A stretch of DNA of 64,000 nucleotides, from NCBI GenBank assembly GCA_050084985.1, contig JBITNC010000001.1, positions 16,554,001 to 16,618,000 on the forward strand. The letters run 5' to 3'. The DNA is from Nageia nagi (taxonomy: Eukaryota; Pinophyta). Every line of letters starts with the position of its first letter. Position 1 is the stretch's first letter. Below are positions 1 to 11,132 of this stretch, one piece after another. Made by a program: the position numbers and the translations under genes. Below the pieces are notes generated by a model. It worked only from the letters and a program-made list of their open reading frames with translations. It did not search any database and was not told the DNA's origin.

Positions 1-2500
1 GCAAGATCTTTAATGCTCTCAACATACTTCAAAATTTGTTTAACAGTATTGAAGTGCTCAACATATAGCTTTTGCATAAAGTGAGCCATCAAATTCATAG
101 CAAAGACAATATTTGGCTTGGAGATAATCATATAAAGAAGACTACCAATTAGTTGTTTGTAAGCCACAACATTTATCAATTAAGAGTTGGAACTAAGAGA
201 CAAAGTGATTCCAGGAGAGACTAGGATTGTTACATGTTTTCATTCCTCTATTCCAAAATTTTGCAAGATATATGAGATATAATTTGATTGATTAAAGTAA
301 GTACAATCCTTATATTGATACATTTGCATATCAAGGTAGTAGTGTAATAGACCAAGATCAGTAATTTTAAAAGTTACCTTAAGTTTGGATATGCAGTCTT
401 ATAAGAGGACTATATTATTCCTTGTAATCAACAGATCATCCACATAGAGAAGAATCAAGATCAAGTCTGATCCTTGGTTGACACATAAAGATCTAAAATA
501 AAAAAACATTTAAAAAATCTAATTTTCTCAAAGTATCCTAAAATCTTTAGTACCAGGCCCTTGGTGCTTGCTTAAGTCCATACAAAGGCTTCTTTAACTT
601 GCACACAAAAGATTCCTTACCTTTAGCAATAAACCCTTCTAATTGATTCATATGGATTTCTACATCTAAATCAACATTGAGAAAAGCACTCTTGATATCA
701 AGTTGAAAAACTTTCTATCCCTAAGCTACTAAAAGAGTAAGAATTACCTTGATAGTAGGCATCTTTGCCACTAGAGCAAAGGTTTCTTCATAATGAACTC
801 CATATTTTTGAATGAAACCTTTGGATACTAACTTTGATTTGTATTTTTCAATCTCTCCAATTGAATTATATTTGACTTTATAAATCTATTTATTTCTAAT
901 CACATTGCATTCATTAGGATAAGGAACCAAATCCCAAGTTTGATTCTTCATTAGAGCCTCATACTCCACATTCATTACATTCATCTAGCACTCGTGCTTT
1001 GAAGATTCTTTGTAGGATAAGGGCTCATTATTGCAATCAATTTTAGTAAATAAGGATTTATTATTCTTATCCTTTTTGTTGAAGAGTTTTATTCCTTGGG
1101 TGACAAATCCACACTAACATCCAACTTTTTTAGAGCAACAGAAGAATCATCACCTCATCAAGCTTCTCATAAGATGCAAATTCTTTAGAAAGCTCATTGA
1201 ACATTACATCCCTTGAAAAAAAGACTACATGGGAAGAAGGTTGGTATAGCCTGTAGCCTCTATGTTGATTGTCATAGCCCATAAAGATACAGCTTTTGAA
1301 TCTCTTATCAAGCTTCTTCCTTTTCTCAAGAACAACAAAGGCATAGGCATCACAACCAAAGACTTTAAAGTGAGAGATGTTAAGTTTCTTTCCTATTCAT
1401 GCCTCATATGGAGTTTTACCTTCAATTAATTTCACAGGATACCTATTTAAGATTTAGATTATAGTATTTACATCTTCATCTCATAAGAAGCTAGGAAGAT
1501 CTCCCAACATACATCTTGCCATTTCTTGAATGGTTCTATTCTTTCTTTTGGCCACACCAGTCTACTAAGGAGTGTAAGGGATAGTAAACTACCTCTTGAT
1601 TTTATACTTGGTATAAAAATCATTGAATTCATTGCTATTATACTCACCCTTATTATCAGATCTTAACATATTGATTTTGAATCCAGACTGATTTTCTATC
1701 AAGGCTTTGAAAGCTTTGAACATATCAAAGGTTTGATCTTTATGCTTAATAAGATAACCAAACATCATCCTGCTAAATTCATTAATAAATTTCAAGATAT
1801 AAAACACTCCCCCAAGTGACTTAGTTGGAAAAGGATCCATCAAATTTGTATGCACAAGCTAAAGAGGTTGAGTTGCTCTAGTTGACTTATCTTTTGAAAA
1901 CTTTTTTCAATTCATTTTACCTATAATGCACTTCTCATAAAGACCAATTATAGGTGATATTATAGGCAAACCTTCAACAAATTCATGACCTTTCATGACT
2001 TGAATATTCTTATGGTTTAGGTGGCTTAATCGATGGTGCTAAAGATTGCCTCTTAAACAAACATTAGTTGCAAGGCACATGTTTGTTGGAGATTGATCCA
2101 TAATGTAAAGATCATATTGCACTGAACCTTTCACCAATGTGGCAAGACCCTTTTTCATGCACCAAGAGTGTGAGTTAAATTCAAAGGAGTAACCCTTTCT
2201 TGCAACCTGAATCATGAAAAGGACATTCATATTGAGTTTAGGCACATAAAGCACATTCTCAAGAATCCTTCTTTGTATCAACACACTCCCAATACCTTGA
2301 AGTTCAAGGATTGAATTATCACCTATCACAACTGCATCTTTTTTATACTTATAAAAGTTTTCAAACTTATCCTTTTCAAAACATATGTGATTAGTGCATC
2401 TAGAATCAACAATTCAATCATTTTCTAAAGTAGAAGACTTTTAGTAAAAGGTAACAACATAAGTAGAATTCTTGTTCCTCTTATTATTAGATTTGTTTGG
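1..2500 (-). pseudogene. Copia-A1 pol remnant (protease, integrase, reverse transcriptase, start of RNase H)
   Basis: Read on the minus strand the order is copia-type. A protease relic lies near 2395-2440, where the catalytic Asp-Ser-Gly triplet reads Asp-Ser-Arg. The GAG-pre-integrase region is at about 2039-2329. The integrase core is at about 1589-1855, with a DFSR-like motif decayed to EFSR and a preserved LRSDN. Reverse transcriptase shows YVDD at about 427-450, and RNase H begins near position 120. Stops and frameshifts break every part. The domain order protease-integrase-RT-RNase H defines Ty1/copia. No function is expected. Confidence 0.85.
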
Positions 2501-3350
2501 TTTTTCATATCCTTTTTCACTTGGTCCTTCTTTTTTTGAAGCAATCAACTTCCATATGACCATAGCAGTTACATAAATTATAATTTTCATCAAATTTAAC
2601 TTTAATTTCTTTTGAATTATCATTATCATAATTCTTCTTGTTCTCACCATTCTTGAAGTTCTTCTTAAGAGCATAAGAACCCTTCTTTTGGTCATGGTTC
2701 TTCTTTTTGAAGTGAGGCTTTATTAGACCAAGTGCCATAGATGCCTCCTTGGGAGTGGTGATCAATAGTTTATTATTAAGTGTTTTCTCATGCTTCAAGA
2801 GAAGCCTTGATAGATTTTCTAAGGAGAACACTTTTTTTTCATAATCAAGCCTAGTTTCAATAATAGTCACAAACTAACTAAACTTAGCAGAGAGGTTTTG
2901 AAGGATGATGAAAGTCAAAAACTCATTGTTGATCCAATTGCATTCACACCCTACTAGCTGAGTTCTAAGGTTAACAACCTTATTTAAATATATAGCCACA
3001 CTTTCACTTTCCTCTTGACATGATTAAAGAAACTTTTAAAGAATGGTGAACCTCCTAGAAATTTTAGTACCAAGGTAGATACTCTTTAGTTTATCTTAAG
3101 CTTCATTTGTGGTATTTGAAGAAGATATCATGAAGAGGATCTCATATGAAAATGCACGAAAGATCATATAAGTTGCCAAATCATTCTTAGTATTATAAGC
3201 TTCAAGTTCCTTCTCCCTAGATGGAGCAACTTGACTTTCATTAACAATCATCCAAAGTTTCTTTGCCTAAAGTTCTACCTTCATTCTAGGTTCCCAAATA
3301 CCATAGGTGGAACTAGCCAAGATATGCTTGGGTGCAAAAGAGTCTCCCAT
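2500..3350 (-). pseudogene. Copia-A1 gag remnant
   Basis: The start codon is the ATG complementary to 3348-3350 (frame begins MGDSFAPKH). The frame resembles the copia gag family (UBN2/DUF4219 type), with stops and frameshifts around 2870-3080. The longest open piece is 2517-2870. A zinc-knuckle relic near 2560-2600 reads CNCYGHMEVDC, with the first Cys pair damaged compared with Copia-B. This is the only one of the three sister copia elements here whose gag start codon survives. Confidence 0.75.
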
Positions 3351-3694
3351 TTCTACAAAATAATATGAAAAAGATAAATAATGTAAGCATACATGTTGCA
3401 TTTAAACATAAATACATGTTTACAACTAACGAACAAATCAAATGCTTAAATTGTTAAAAAGAATAATAAACACACATCCAACATCTTTGATACCAAGTAT
3501 AACCAAAGAGAGCGAGAAGTTGAGATTTATTTTCTTGTCTAAAATTAGGCCTTCACTCGGATGCCTGCAAGGAGGCCAGGTCCTACCAATCCTCAACTAG
3601 TTCCCTTTGGGTAGTGATATACTCTCATAAGGAGAAGTGTTGAGTATGTGTGATTGAGAAGTGTGATTGTAATTGTTGTCAACAAGATATTGAT

Positions 3695-4420
3695 CGGGTT
3701 CCGGAGGATTAACTAAGTTCCGGAAGTGAAGCGAGACTGTTTGATCGGGTTCCGGAGGTCTAACTGTGTTCCGGAAGAGAAGTGTGATTGGTTGACCGAG
3801 TTCCGGAAGAAATGACGTCAGCGATTTCGGGCTTTCACTCAAAACCGGAGTCCGGAAGTGATGAGGTCAGCAAGGAGCGATCAAAGAGCCGGAGCCAGCG
3901 AGTAAAACATTCCGGAAGCAAGAGATGACGTCATGAGGAGAAACGATGTTCACATTTGTGAATGGAACCGGGTTCCGGAGACGATGAGGTCAGCAAAGAA
4001 TAATCAAAGAGCCGGAGTCAGCGAACAAAGCATTCCGGAATGCAGAAATGAGATCGGCAAAGAGAGATTGAAAAGTCCAGAGACAAAAGTTCGGAGACAA
4101 GTGTCCGAAGAGGATGACATCATGGTAAAGGAATTCAAAGTCCGGAGATAAATGACCATAGGCAAAGGTCTGGAAATAAGTGTCCGGAGATGATGACATC
4201 ATGAGGAAAGAGTGATACTCTATTTCCGGAGTCAGGAAGTGATGACATCATTATGCAGAGTTCAAAAGTCCAGAGACAAACGACCCAAGGTAAAAATCCG
4301 GAAACAAACATCCGGAGGTAAAGATCCGGAAACAAACGTCCGGAGGTAAAGGTCCGGAAATGATGACATCATGCGGAAAGCGTTTATTCTATTTCCGGAG
4401 TCCGGGGAATGATGACATCA
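3695..4420 (+). promoter_or_regulatory. U3 motif array: about 20 TCCGGA and seven TGACRTCA sites
   Basis: TCCGGA (a palindrome) recurs about 20 times between 3695 and 4550. Interleaved are exact TGACGTCA or TGACATCA octamers at 3813, 3926, 4115, 4194, 4243, 4364 and 4413, plus decayed GATGAGGTCA copies. TGACGTCA is the core recognised by plant bZIP (TGA/CREB-like) factors, so this is plausibly an enhancer array. The last octamer directly precedes a TATATATA box. A regulatory role is inference; the motif density is seen directly. The array recurs in the 3' LTR at about 11190-11916. Confidence 0.6.
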
Positions 4421-4422
4421 CA

Positions 4423-4430
4423 ATATATAT
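4423..4430 (+). promoter_or_regulatory. Candidate TATA box 1 of Copia-X LTR
   Basis: TATATATA immediately after the last TGACATCA palindrome of the U3 array. This position suits a core promoter driven by the array. A second candidate TATA box lies about 640 bp downstream, and the sequence alone cannot say which is used. Confidence 0.4.
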
Positions 4431-4774
4431 AGCAAACATCCGGTAAGCAAGGAAAAGAGTCCGAAATTATCAGAAAAGCTATCATGAAGAAGACAAAGGG
4501 TCCGGAATCGTAAGAAACACCATAGTGAAGAATAAAAGAATCCGGAATTAGCTGAAATTCATGAAGAAAGAGGTATACTTGTCAAAACAACTCCGTTTGA
4601 GAAATAGTAGCGTTCGTCAGTTACAAACAAGGATTCTGTTGATAACGTATAATGGTAGGAACAGTTTCCTAGAGTGTTATTGATGTGTAACGGTTAAGAA
4701 CAGGAATGATGTGAAGAATAAAAAAAAGAAAAGGAGCAGAGAGTTGCAGCGGGGATCAGAAGAGTAGAAGTTAT

Positions 4775-5010
4775 GAGTGCACAGCTCGAGGAGAGATGTA
4801 GCTGAGATTGCACAGCTTGAGAATAATGCAAGTAATGAGTGCACAGCTCGAGGAGAGATGTAGCTGAGATTGCACAGCTTGAGAATAATGCAAGTAATGA
4901 GTGCACAGCTCGAGGAGAGAAGTAGCTGAGATTGCACAGCTGGAGGATAATGCAAGTAATGATTGCACAGCTCGAGGAGACAGGAAGTAATGAATACACA
5001 GCTCAAGGAG
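4775..5010 (+). repeat. 62-bp tandem repeat, about 3.8 copies, in Copia-X LTR
   Basis: Copies start at 4775, 4837, 4899 and 4961, exactly 62 bp apart. Each contains GCACAGCTCGAGGAGA and a second GCACAGCT about 30 bp later, so the unit is itself a diverged half-unit pair. The same array is in the 3' LTR (about 12271-12506). It lies between the two TATA boxes. Confidence 0.85.
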
Positions 5011-5068
5011 AGTAGTAGCTGAGAGTTTACAGCTAAAGGAATAAGTGAAGCAAGTAGTGGGACATGCA

Positions 5069-5076
5069 TATATAAG
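5069..5076 (+). promoter_or_regulatory. Candidate TATA box 2 of Copia-X LTR
   Basis: TATATAAG is a good plant TATA match. A start about 30 bp downstream would put the hairpin chain (5342-5594) and the primer-binding site in the transcribed leader. Its 3' LTR copy is near 12565. Confidence 0.45.
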
Positions 5077-5341
5077 AGTTGGTTTCTAGGTGTAAAAAAA
5101 AGGGTGAAGAGAAGGGAGCGAAGGGTGTGCGAAGTGTGTGCAAAGTGTGTGCAGAGTGTGTGAAGAGAAGTGCGAAAAGTAAAGCATGAAAATGCAGGTA
5201 ATCGCATGAATGTGGTGAGCAGAGAAGTGAGTGAAAGCAAGTGCTGTGTGTAAAGTGAAATATCCGAAGTGTATGAAGTGAGCATTAGAGCTAGACCATT
5301 GAGGGTCTTCTAGAACAGAATCTTTTCTCCATTTGAATGTT

Positions 5342-5594
5342 CTATCAAGTTGGTGCTTGATAGCTGGAGTTGGTGCTCCAAGCAGTCGGTGCTGCTAATT
5401 CTAAAGTGGTAGTTGGTGCTACCCTTCACAGTTGGTGCTGTGGATTTGAGAGCTGGAGTGGATTTGAGAGCTGGAGTTGGTGCTCCAAGCAGTAGGTGCT
5501 GCTATTCTCAAGGTGGTAGTTGGTGCTACCCTTCACAGTTGGTGCTGTGAATCTGTAAGCTTTCTTTAATGGCTGGATTTGGATTGGTGTCCAA
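5342..5594 (+). other. Chain of ten hairpins with conserved GGTG loop (5' LTR copy)
   Basis: Perfect stems around six-base loops, numbered in order: 5342-5363 (8-bp stem CTATCAAG/CTTGATAG), 5365-5380 (TGGAG/CTCCA), 5381-5396 (AGCAG/CTGCT), 5408-5423 (GGTAG/CTACC), 5427-5442 (CACAG/CTGTG), 5472-5487, 5488-5503, 5515-5530, 5532-5551 (7-bp TTCACAG/CTGTGAA) and 5579-5594 (TTGGA/TCCAA). Loops are TTGGTG except TCGGTG in the third and TAGGTG in the seventh. Hairpins 6-9 are a 107-bp duplication of 2-5. Outer stem bases differ between hairpins but stay paired, while the AG...CT closing pairs are constant in nine. This arrangement is best explained by RNA structure; the function is unknown. Confidence 0.75.
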
Positions 5595-5781
5595 GCAGTC
5601 ATTTTCGGGGATGTAGCCAAACTGGTGAACCTCGTTACATCTGGTGTTGTGTGATGTACTGGTGTGCTTGCTCATTTTCTCTAGCTTTTAATCTGTCATT
5701 ATTAAAGAAGATTGGATAGTGATAATTTTTATATACACTGATTCACCCCCCCCCTCTCAGTGTCACTCGAAGAACAACAAT

Positions 5782-5793
5782 TGGTATCAGAGC
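5782..5793 (+). other. Copia-X primer-binding site
   Basis: TGGTATCAGAGC, two bases after the LTR end, matches the standard plant copia site complementary to the 3' end of initiator tRNA-Met. It primes minus-strand DNA synthesis. It is fully intact, unlike the sites of most other elements in the window. Confidence 0.95.
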
Positions 5794-5843
5794 TAGGTTC
5801 CTAAGTAAGCTATAACAGCTAAGGAGATCCGGACAGTGACACT

Positions 5844-8800
5844 ATGGCAAGCGGAGAAGGTTTCTCATCTAACAAGGCACCACTCTTTGATGGAACCAAT
5901 TATGGGTTCTGGAAAATTCGGATGAAGACTTATCTCAGTGCATTGGGTTTTGGTACTTGGGATGCCGTTAAAAGGGGTTACACTCCTCCTCCTACTGGTC
6001 CATCAGATGAAGCAGAAAGAAAGGCATTTGAATATGATGCCAAAGCACGAAACGCTCTAATGTGTGGTCTTGTGGACAGCGAACTGGTAAAAGTTATGGC
6101 ATGCAAGTCCGCTAAAGAAATATGGAGTAAATTGAAAAGCATTCACGAGGGAGATGACAAAGTCAAGGAAGCAAAACTCCAAACACATAGAGCTCAATTC
6201 GAAGGTCTAAAGATGAATGAAGATGAAACCATTGAAGCCTACATGCTAAGAGTAAATGAAATTACTAATGCGATCAGAGGCCTTGGAGAAGAGATTGAAG
6301 ATCATGTCATCGTGAAAAAGGTACTGCGATCTCTCACTTCTCGTTTTGATTCAAAAGTGTCTGCTATTGAAGAAGCAAAAGATTTGAAAACTTTTAGCAT
6401 GGATGAATTGCATGGATCGCTAACTGCTTATGAAATGAGGATTGGAAAAACAAAACATTTAGAAAAGGAAGCAGCGTTTAAGACCAGTAGCAGTAACAAC
6501 GCCAGAGAAGATTCTGACGATGAGGAACAATCGGATGAAGCAGAAGCAAACTTCATTAGAAAGCTAAAAAGGGGAAAAGGTAAGTATAAAGGCAAGCTGC
6601 CTTTTAAATGTTTTAATTGTGGTGGTATTGGTCACTTTATCTCAAAATGTCCATATAGAAAAACTGATAAAGATGATCAAGAATCGTATTTTGAGAAAAA
6701 TCGCAAGATGAAATCTCAGGCTCGAAATAGAAAGTCAAATAGACAGAGCCTCTTATCTAGAAATGAAGGCTCCACTAATGATGATTCCAGTAACGAATCA
6801 GAAAAAGAATATAATGAGTCATTGTTTATGGCGTTTGAAGAAAAACTGAATGTAAATAATCAAAATGACCAAAAACATAAGAAGGAAGAGACAGATGAAG
6901 AAGATGACTGTGAAGTTGAGATTGATATTGAAGAAGAACTAATGACAGCATTGAATGAATTGAATAAAGAAGTGAAGAAAAATAAGATACTCTCAAAAAG
7001 GTGTGATGATGCAAGTACTACTGTAGAAAACCTAAAAATAGAAGTCGAAGAATCCAAGAGGATAAATGAGAGTTTGGAGGAACAGCTTCTCGAGAAAGTT
7101 AAGAATTGTAGTAAGCTCGAAGAAGAAATAACTGGGCTACGTGCACAACTAGAGGAAGTAACCAAGAAAATCAGTTCCTTTGAATATCTAGAAGGAAGGT
7201 CGACCAAACTTAGCGAAATCATCAACAGTCAAAGAATGTTTTCGGATAAATCTGGTCTGGGATATGAACAAGGACAATCTTCCAGTAACATAAAAGAGGA
7301 AAACACAAAAGAAGCCAAGAAAAGGGAAGGTAGCCCAGAATTGAAGAATGATGGCTTCACTCAAGTGCAGTCCAAAAGAAGACCCTATGCAGGACAAAGA
7401 AAAACTCAGCAACGTAATAGTTACATCCATTCCTTCAATGGATACTGTTTCAAATGCAATGCATATGGGCACAAAATTTCTGAATGTAAATATAATATTA
7501 AACCAAGGACCTTTGTTACTAGGAATGCATTCGGTCCATTAATGGAGTATCCTGTTGAGTGTTACAACTGTCGCAAATATGGACACATTGCCAGATTCTG
7601 CAAAGTTAACTATGGCATGAGGTTCTTCTCACGAAGACAATTTCCTTCCGTAAGACAGAATAAACAGGTTCAGCGCAGTCTTCCACAGAAAGAAGAAGAG
7701 TGTAATAAGAAACAAGGAGCTGAAACAAAAGTAACACAAGTCTGGAAAGAAAAGGGGAAACTCAAAAAGGACAAAGAGTCTTTAATTGTTCAAACTGCAT
7801 TGAAAGCTCAAGACAAACCTTCACCATGGATATTAGACAGCGGATGCTCAAGTCACATGACAGGTGACAAAAAGAAATTCCAAAAACTACAAGAATATGA
7901 AGGTGGGTCAGTTAGATTTGGAAATAATGATGGCGCACAAATTATCGGCAAAGGGTCTGTCAAAATAAATGACGGCAACATCAGATCCGAAGAAGTACTG
8001 TTTGTTGTGGGACTGAGGCACAACTTGTTAAGCGTCAGTCAAATATGTGATAAAGGACATGATGTAATTTTCAAAAGCCATGGTTGTGAGATCCGAAGGG
8101 CAAACAGTGGTAGACTGATAGCAGTCGGTACAAGAACCAGCGGGAATCTATACACCTTATCAGATGTATCAGAAGGATCATGTCTATTAGGCAAAGAGAG
8201 TGATGATTGGTTATGGCATAAGAGATTGGGACACATCTGTTTTAAAAACTTGATGAATGTTTGCTCCAAAAGAGCGGTAAGAGATATGCCCCGCATCAGC
8301 ACACCAGTAAATGATATCTGTGATTCATGCCAAAAGGGAAAACAAAAACGGACAAAGTTCAAAGTAAAAGAGTATCACACAAGCAAACCATTGGAGATTA
8401 TCCACACCGACTTATGTGGACCAATGAGAACACAAAGCTTCAATGGAGATAAGTATTTTATTCTATTCATTGATGATTATTCAAGAATGACTTGGGTGCA
8501 ATTCTTGAAACATAAATCTGAAGCTTTTGGAATGTTCAAAGCATTTAAAAACCAAGTAGAAAATCAAATGGAAAGGAAAATTAAGTGTCTTCGCTCAGAC
8601 AGGGGAGGTGAGTTCACCTCTGATGAGTTTAATGAGTTTTGCATACAACATGGAATAAAAAGGCAATTCTCTGCAGCCAGAACTCCACAACAAAATGGAG
8701 TAGCTGAAAGGAAAAATAGAGCTGTACAAGAAATGGCTCGAACCATGTTGATAGAAAGCAAGGTCGCTGATAAGTTTTGGAGAGAAGCAGTGCATACTGC

Positions 8801-10919
8801 AGTACATATTCAAAATAGATGTATGATGCGACCACATGAGGATAAAACACCATATGAATTATGGTTTGGAAGAAGAGCTACAGTAAGGCATTTCAGGATC
8901 TTTGGCAGTAAATGCTACATCAAAAGAATAGAAGAAAATTTAGGAAAGTTTGAGAACAGATCAGACGAAGGTATCTTTCTTGGGTATTCTTCGAAGAGCA
9001 AAGCGTACAGGTGCTACAATAAAAGGACAAAAACAATTGTTGATAGTGCTGATGTTCATGTTGATGAGCAAAGAAATCTTCCTAAGAGAAATGATGATGA
9101 AAATCTTCCTGATTATCAAGATCCAATTGAAGAAGATAAGCAGAAGAAAAACAAATCTAAGCCTGCCGTACAGCAATCACAAGGAAAGAAACCAGAAGAC
9201 TCAAATCCGCTAAGTAACCCAGATAATGATTCAGAGAATGAGGCGGAAGAAGATGAACATTCAAAAACTCCACCAAAGAGATGGCACAAGGATCATCCAC
9301 AAGAACAAATTATCGGTGAGTTTCAGACAGGCATTCAAACTCGCAGAGGGGTCTCACACACCTACTCTCTCCTGTCCAGCATAGCGCCCAAGAATGTCTC
9401 AGAAGCCAGCCAAGATGAAAGCTGGATGAGAGCAATGGAGGAAGAACTCACTCAGATTGAAAAGAATGAAACATGGGAACTCGTTCCCAGACCAGCCAAC
9501 AAGAATGTGATTGGCACAAAGTGGGTCTTTCGTAATAAGATGAATGAAGAAGGGAAAGTGGTTCGAAATAAAGCTAGACTTGTTTACAAGGGATATGCTC
9601 AAGTTGAAGGGATTGATTTTGAAGAAACCTTTGCACCAGTGGCCAGATTAGAAGCCATTCGCATGTTTTTAGCCTTTGCAGTGTATAAAGACTTCACAGT
9701 GTATCAAATGGATGTAAAATCAGCCTTTCTAAATGGCAAAGTTGAAGAAGAAGTCTATGTTGAACAGCCAGATGGTTTCCAATTGGGAGAGGATCCTAAT
9801 CTGGTATGCAAACTAAAGAAGGCTCTGTATGGTTTGAAACAGGCACCCCGAGCATGGTACTCCAGACTTGATGCATATCTTCAGCAGCAAGGCTTTAGAA
9901 AAGGGAGAGTGGATAGCAATCTATACATTAAATCAGAAAAAGGAAATCAGCTAATCGTTGTTGTCTATGTAGATGATATAATTTTTGGAGGAAGCAAGAA
10001 TGAGCTGTGTAAACATCTTGCCGACAACATGCAAACAGAATTTGAAATGTCCATGATAGGTGAGCTTGCATTCTTTCTTGGCCTGCAAATCAATCAGTTG
10101 AAGAATGGCATGTGTATTTCTCAAACCAAATATGTTAAGGAGATGCTGAAGAAGTTCACTATGGAAGACTGTAAACCTGTGAGCACTCCTATGACAACAG
10201 GCTGCAAATTAAGCAAGAATGACAAAGCACCAACTGTAGATCAAACACAGTACAGGTCAATGATAGGAAGTTTGTTATATTTGACAGCTACTAGACCAGA
10301 CATTCTTCAAGCTGTATGTATGGTTGCTCGATTTCAAGAAAATCCCAAAGAGACCCATGTTACTGCAGTAAAGAGAATTTTCAGATACCTCAAAGGAACA
10401 GTAGAATATGGCTTATGGTATCCCAGAGAAAAGAACTTTACACTTACTGCTTTTTCAGATGCAGACTGGGCAGGATGCGTGGATGATAGGAAGAGCACCA
10501 GTGGAGGCGCATTTTATTTGGGTAATAATCTTGTTGGCTGGCACAGTAAAAAGCAAGACTCTGTATCCCTATCTACAGCGGAAGCAGAGTATATAGCCGC
10601 AACTTCTTGCTGCACACAGGTGCTATGGATGAAGCAGATGCTCAACGATTTTGGTATACAGATTAATGAGCCCATGACAATTCAGTGTGATAACAAAAGT
10701 GCAATCAATATTTCCAAAAATCCTGTTATGCACTCACGCACAAAGCATATTGCAATCAGATATCACTTTCTCAAAGAAAAAGTGGCGCAAGGAGAAGTGC
10801 AGCTAGATTTTATCCCAACCACAGAGCAAGTAGCCGACATTTTTACAAAGCCCTTGTCCAAGGACGTCTTCGAGTATCTACGAACCAAGCTAGGAGTTAC
10901 TGTCTTGCCCAAGCATTAG
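5844..10919 (+). CDS. Copia-X gag-pol polyprotein, intact, 1691 residues
   Basis: A single uninterrupted frame from the first ATG after the primer site (51 bp downstream). Residues 8-200 are copia gag of the UBN2/DUF4219 type. Zinc knuckles of form CX2CX4HX4C lie near residues 255 ([14 protein letters not shown]), 534 ([14 protein letters not shown]) and 573 ([14 protein letters not shown]), with an acidic coiled-coil stretch at about 330-470 between the first and second. The aspartic protease motif [11 protein letters not shown] is near 661 and the GAG-pre-integrase motif LWHKRLGH near 790. The integrase core runs from about 854 (HTDLCG), with DRGGEF near 919 and the catalytic Glu near 956. 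Reverse transcriptase spans about 1220-1460, with YVDD near 1373. RNase H has DADWAG near 1539 and AEAEY near 1577. Every catalytic motif I checked is intact. Gag and pol share one frame, as is usual in copia. Expected products drive reverse transcription and integration in virus-like particles. Confidence 0.97.
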   Translation: MASGEGFSSNKAPLFDGTNYGFWKIRMKTYLSALGFGTWDAVKRGYTPPPTGPSDEAERKAFEYDAKARNALMCGLVDSELVKVMACKSAKEIWSKLKSIHEGDDKVKEAKLQTHRAQFEGLKMNEDETIEAYMLRVNEITNAIRGLGEEIEDHVIVKKVLRSLTSRFDSKVSAIEEAKDLKTFSMDELHGSLTAYEMRIGKTKHLEKEAAFKTSSSNNAREDSDDEEQSDEAEANFIRKLKRGKGKYKGKLPFKCFNCGGIGHFISKCPYRKTDKDDQESYFEKNRKMKSQARNRKSNRQSLLSRNEGSTNDDSSNESEKEYNESLFMAFEEKLNVNNQNDQKHKKEETDEEDDCEVEIDIEEELMTALNELNKEVKKNKILSKRCDDASTTVENLKIEVEESKRINESLEEQLLEKVKNCSKLEEEITGLRAQLEEVTKKISSFEYLEGRSTKLSEIINSQRMFSDKSGLGYEQGQSSSNIKEENTKEAKKREGSPELKNDGFTQVQSKRRPYAGQRKTQQRNSYIHSFNGYCFKCNAYGHKISECKYNIKPRTFVTRNAFGPLMEYPVECYNCRKYGHIARFCKVNYGMRFFSRRQFPSVRQNKQVQRSLPQKEEECNKKQGAETKVTQVWKEKGKLKKDKESLIVQTALKAQDKPSPWILDSGCSSHMTGDKKKFQKLQEYEGGSVRFGNNDGAQIIGKGSVKINDGNIRSEEVLFVVGLRHNLLSVSQICDKGHDVIFKSHGCEIRRANSGRLIAVGTRTSGNLYTLSDVSEGSCLLGKESDDWLWHKRLGHICFKNLMNVCSKRAVRDMPRISTPVNDICDSCQKGKQKRTKFKVKEYHTSKPLEIIHTDLCGPMRTQSFNGDKYFILFIDDYSRMTWVQFLKHKSEAFGMFKAFKNQVENQMERKIKCLRSDRGGEFTSDEFNEFCIQHGIKRQFSAARTPQQNGVAERKNRAVQEMARTMLIESKVADKFWREAVHTAVHIQNRCMMRPHEDKTPYELWFGRRATVRHFRIFGSKCYIKRIEENLGKFENRSDEGIFLGYSSKSKAYRCYNKRTKTIVDSADVHVDEQRNLPKRNDDENLPDYQDPIEEDKQKKNKSKPAVQQSQGKKPEDSNPLSNPDNDSENEAEEDEHSKTPPKRWHKDHPQEQIIGEFQTGIQTRRGVSHTYSLLSSIAPKNVSEASQDESWMRAMEEELTQIEKNETWELVPRPANKNVIGTKWVFRNKMNEEGKVVRNKARLVYKGYAQVEGIDFEETFAPVARLEAIRMFLAFAVYKDFTVYQMDVKSAFLNGKVEEEVYVEQPDGFQLGEDPNLVCKLKKALYGLKQAPRAWYSRLDAYLQQQGFRKGRVDSNLYIKSEKGNQLIVVVYVDDIIFGGSKNELCKHLADNMQTEFEMSMIGELAFFLGLQINQLKNGMCISQTKYVKEMLKKFTMEDCKPVSTPMTTGCKLSKNDKAPTVDQTQYRSMIGSLLYLTATRPDILQAVCMVARFQENPKETHVTAVKRIFRYLKGTVEYGLWYPREKNFTLTAFSDADWAGCVDDRKSTSGGAFYLGNNLVGWHSKKQDSVSLSTAEAEYIAATSCCTQVLWMKQMLNDFGIQINEPMTIQCDNKSAINISKNPVMHSRTKHIAIRYHFLKEKVAQGEVQLDFIPTTEQVADIFTKPLSKDVFEYLRTKLGVTVLPKH

Positions 10920-10940
10920 CTGGCTCGGAACATCGCCTTC

Positions 10941-11132
10941 TCAGGGGGAGTACTTATTTTTTCTTTTCTATATCCTATATTCACTCCTAATTTCCTGAGA
11001 ATGTAGTGTATGGACTCAGGGGGAGTCTGTAAATGCCCTTTGTTATTGTTGACAAAGGGGGAGAAGTGTCCTGAATTTGGTATCTGATCAAGTGGTGTTA
11101 ATGGTGTTGCCAACAATTCCAAAGGGGGAGAT
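10941..11132 (+). other. Copia-X 3' region with four polypurine tracts
   Basis: AGGGGGAG occurs four times: 10943-10950, 11018-11025, 11056-11063 and 11123-11130. The last is two bases before the 3' LTR and is the one placed to prime plus-strand synthesis. The stretch between pol and the LTR (about 210 bp) is otherwise non-coding. Repeated upstream tracts are known in some long-LTR copia lineages. Confidence 0.8.

Larger units (their letters stand above)
3638..5779 (+). repeat. Copia-X 5' LTR (2142 bp)
   Basis: Begins TGTTGAGTATG and ends AACAACA. The 3' end abuts the primer-binding site. Internal structure, in order: motif-dense U3 (about 3695-4420), first TATA box at 4423, a 62-bp tandem repeat (4775-5010), second TATA box at 5069, then the hairpin chain (5342-5594) in probable R/U5. 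A run of nine C lies near 5746. At about 2.1 kb it is long for a copia LTR. Minus-strand open frames across it are repeat artefacts. Confidence 0.95.

Noticed and set aside
4677-5285. 202-residue minus-strand frame, present in both Copia-X LTRs (also 12173-12781)
   Set aside because: It runs through the 62-bp repeat and is antisense. Its presence in both LTRs only reflects their recent common origin. No domain or plausible composition.
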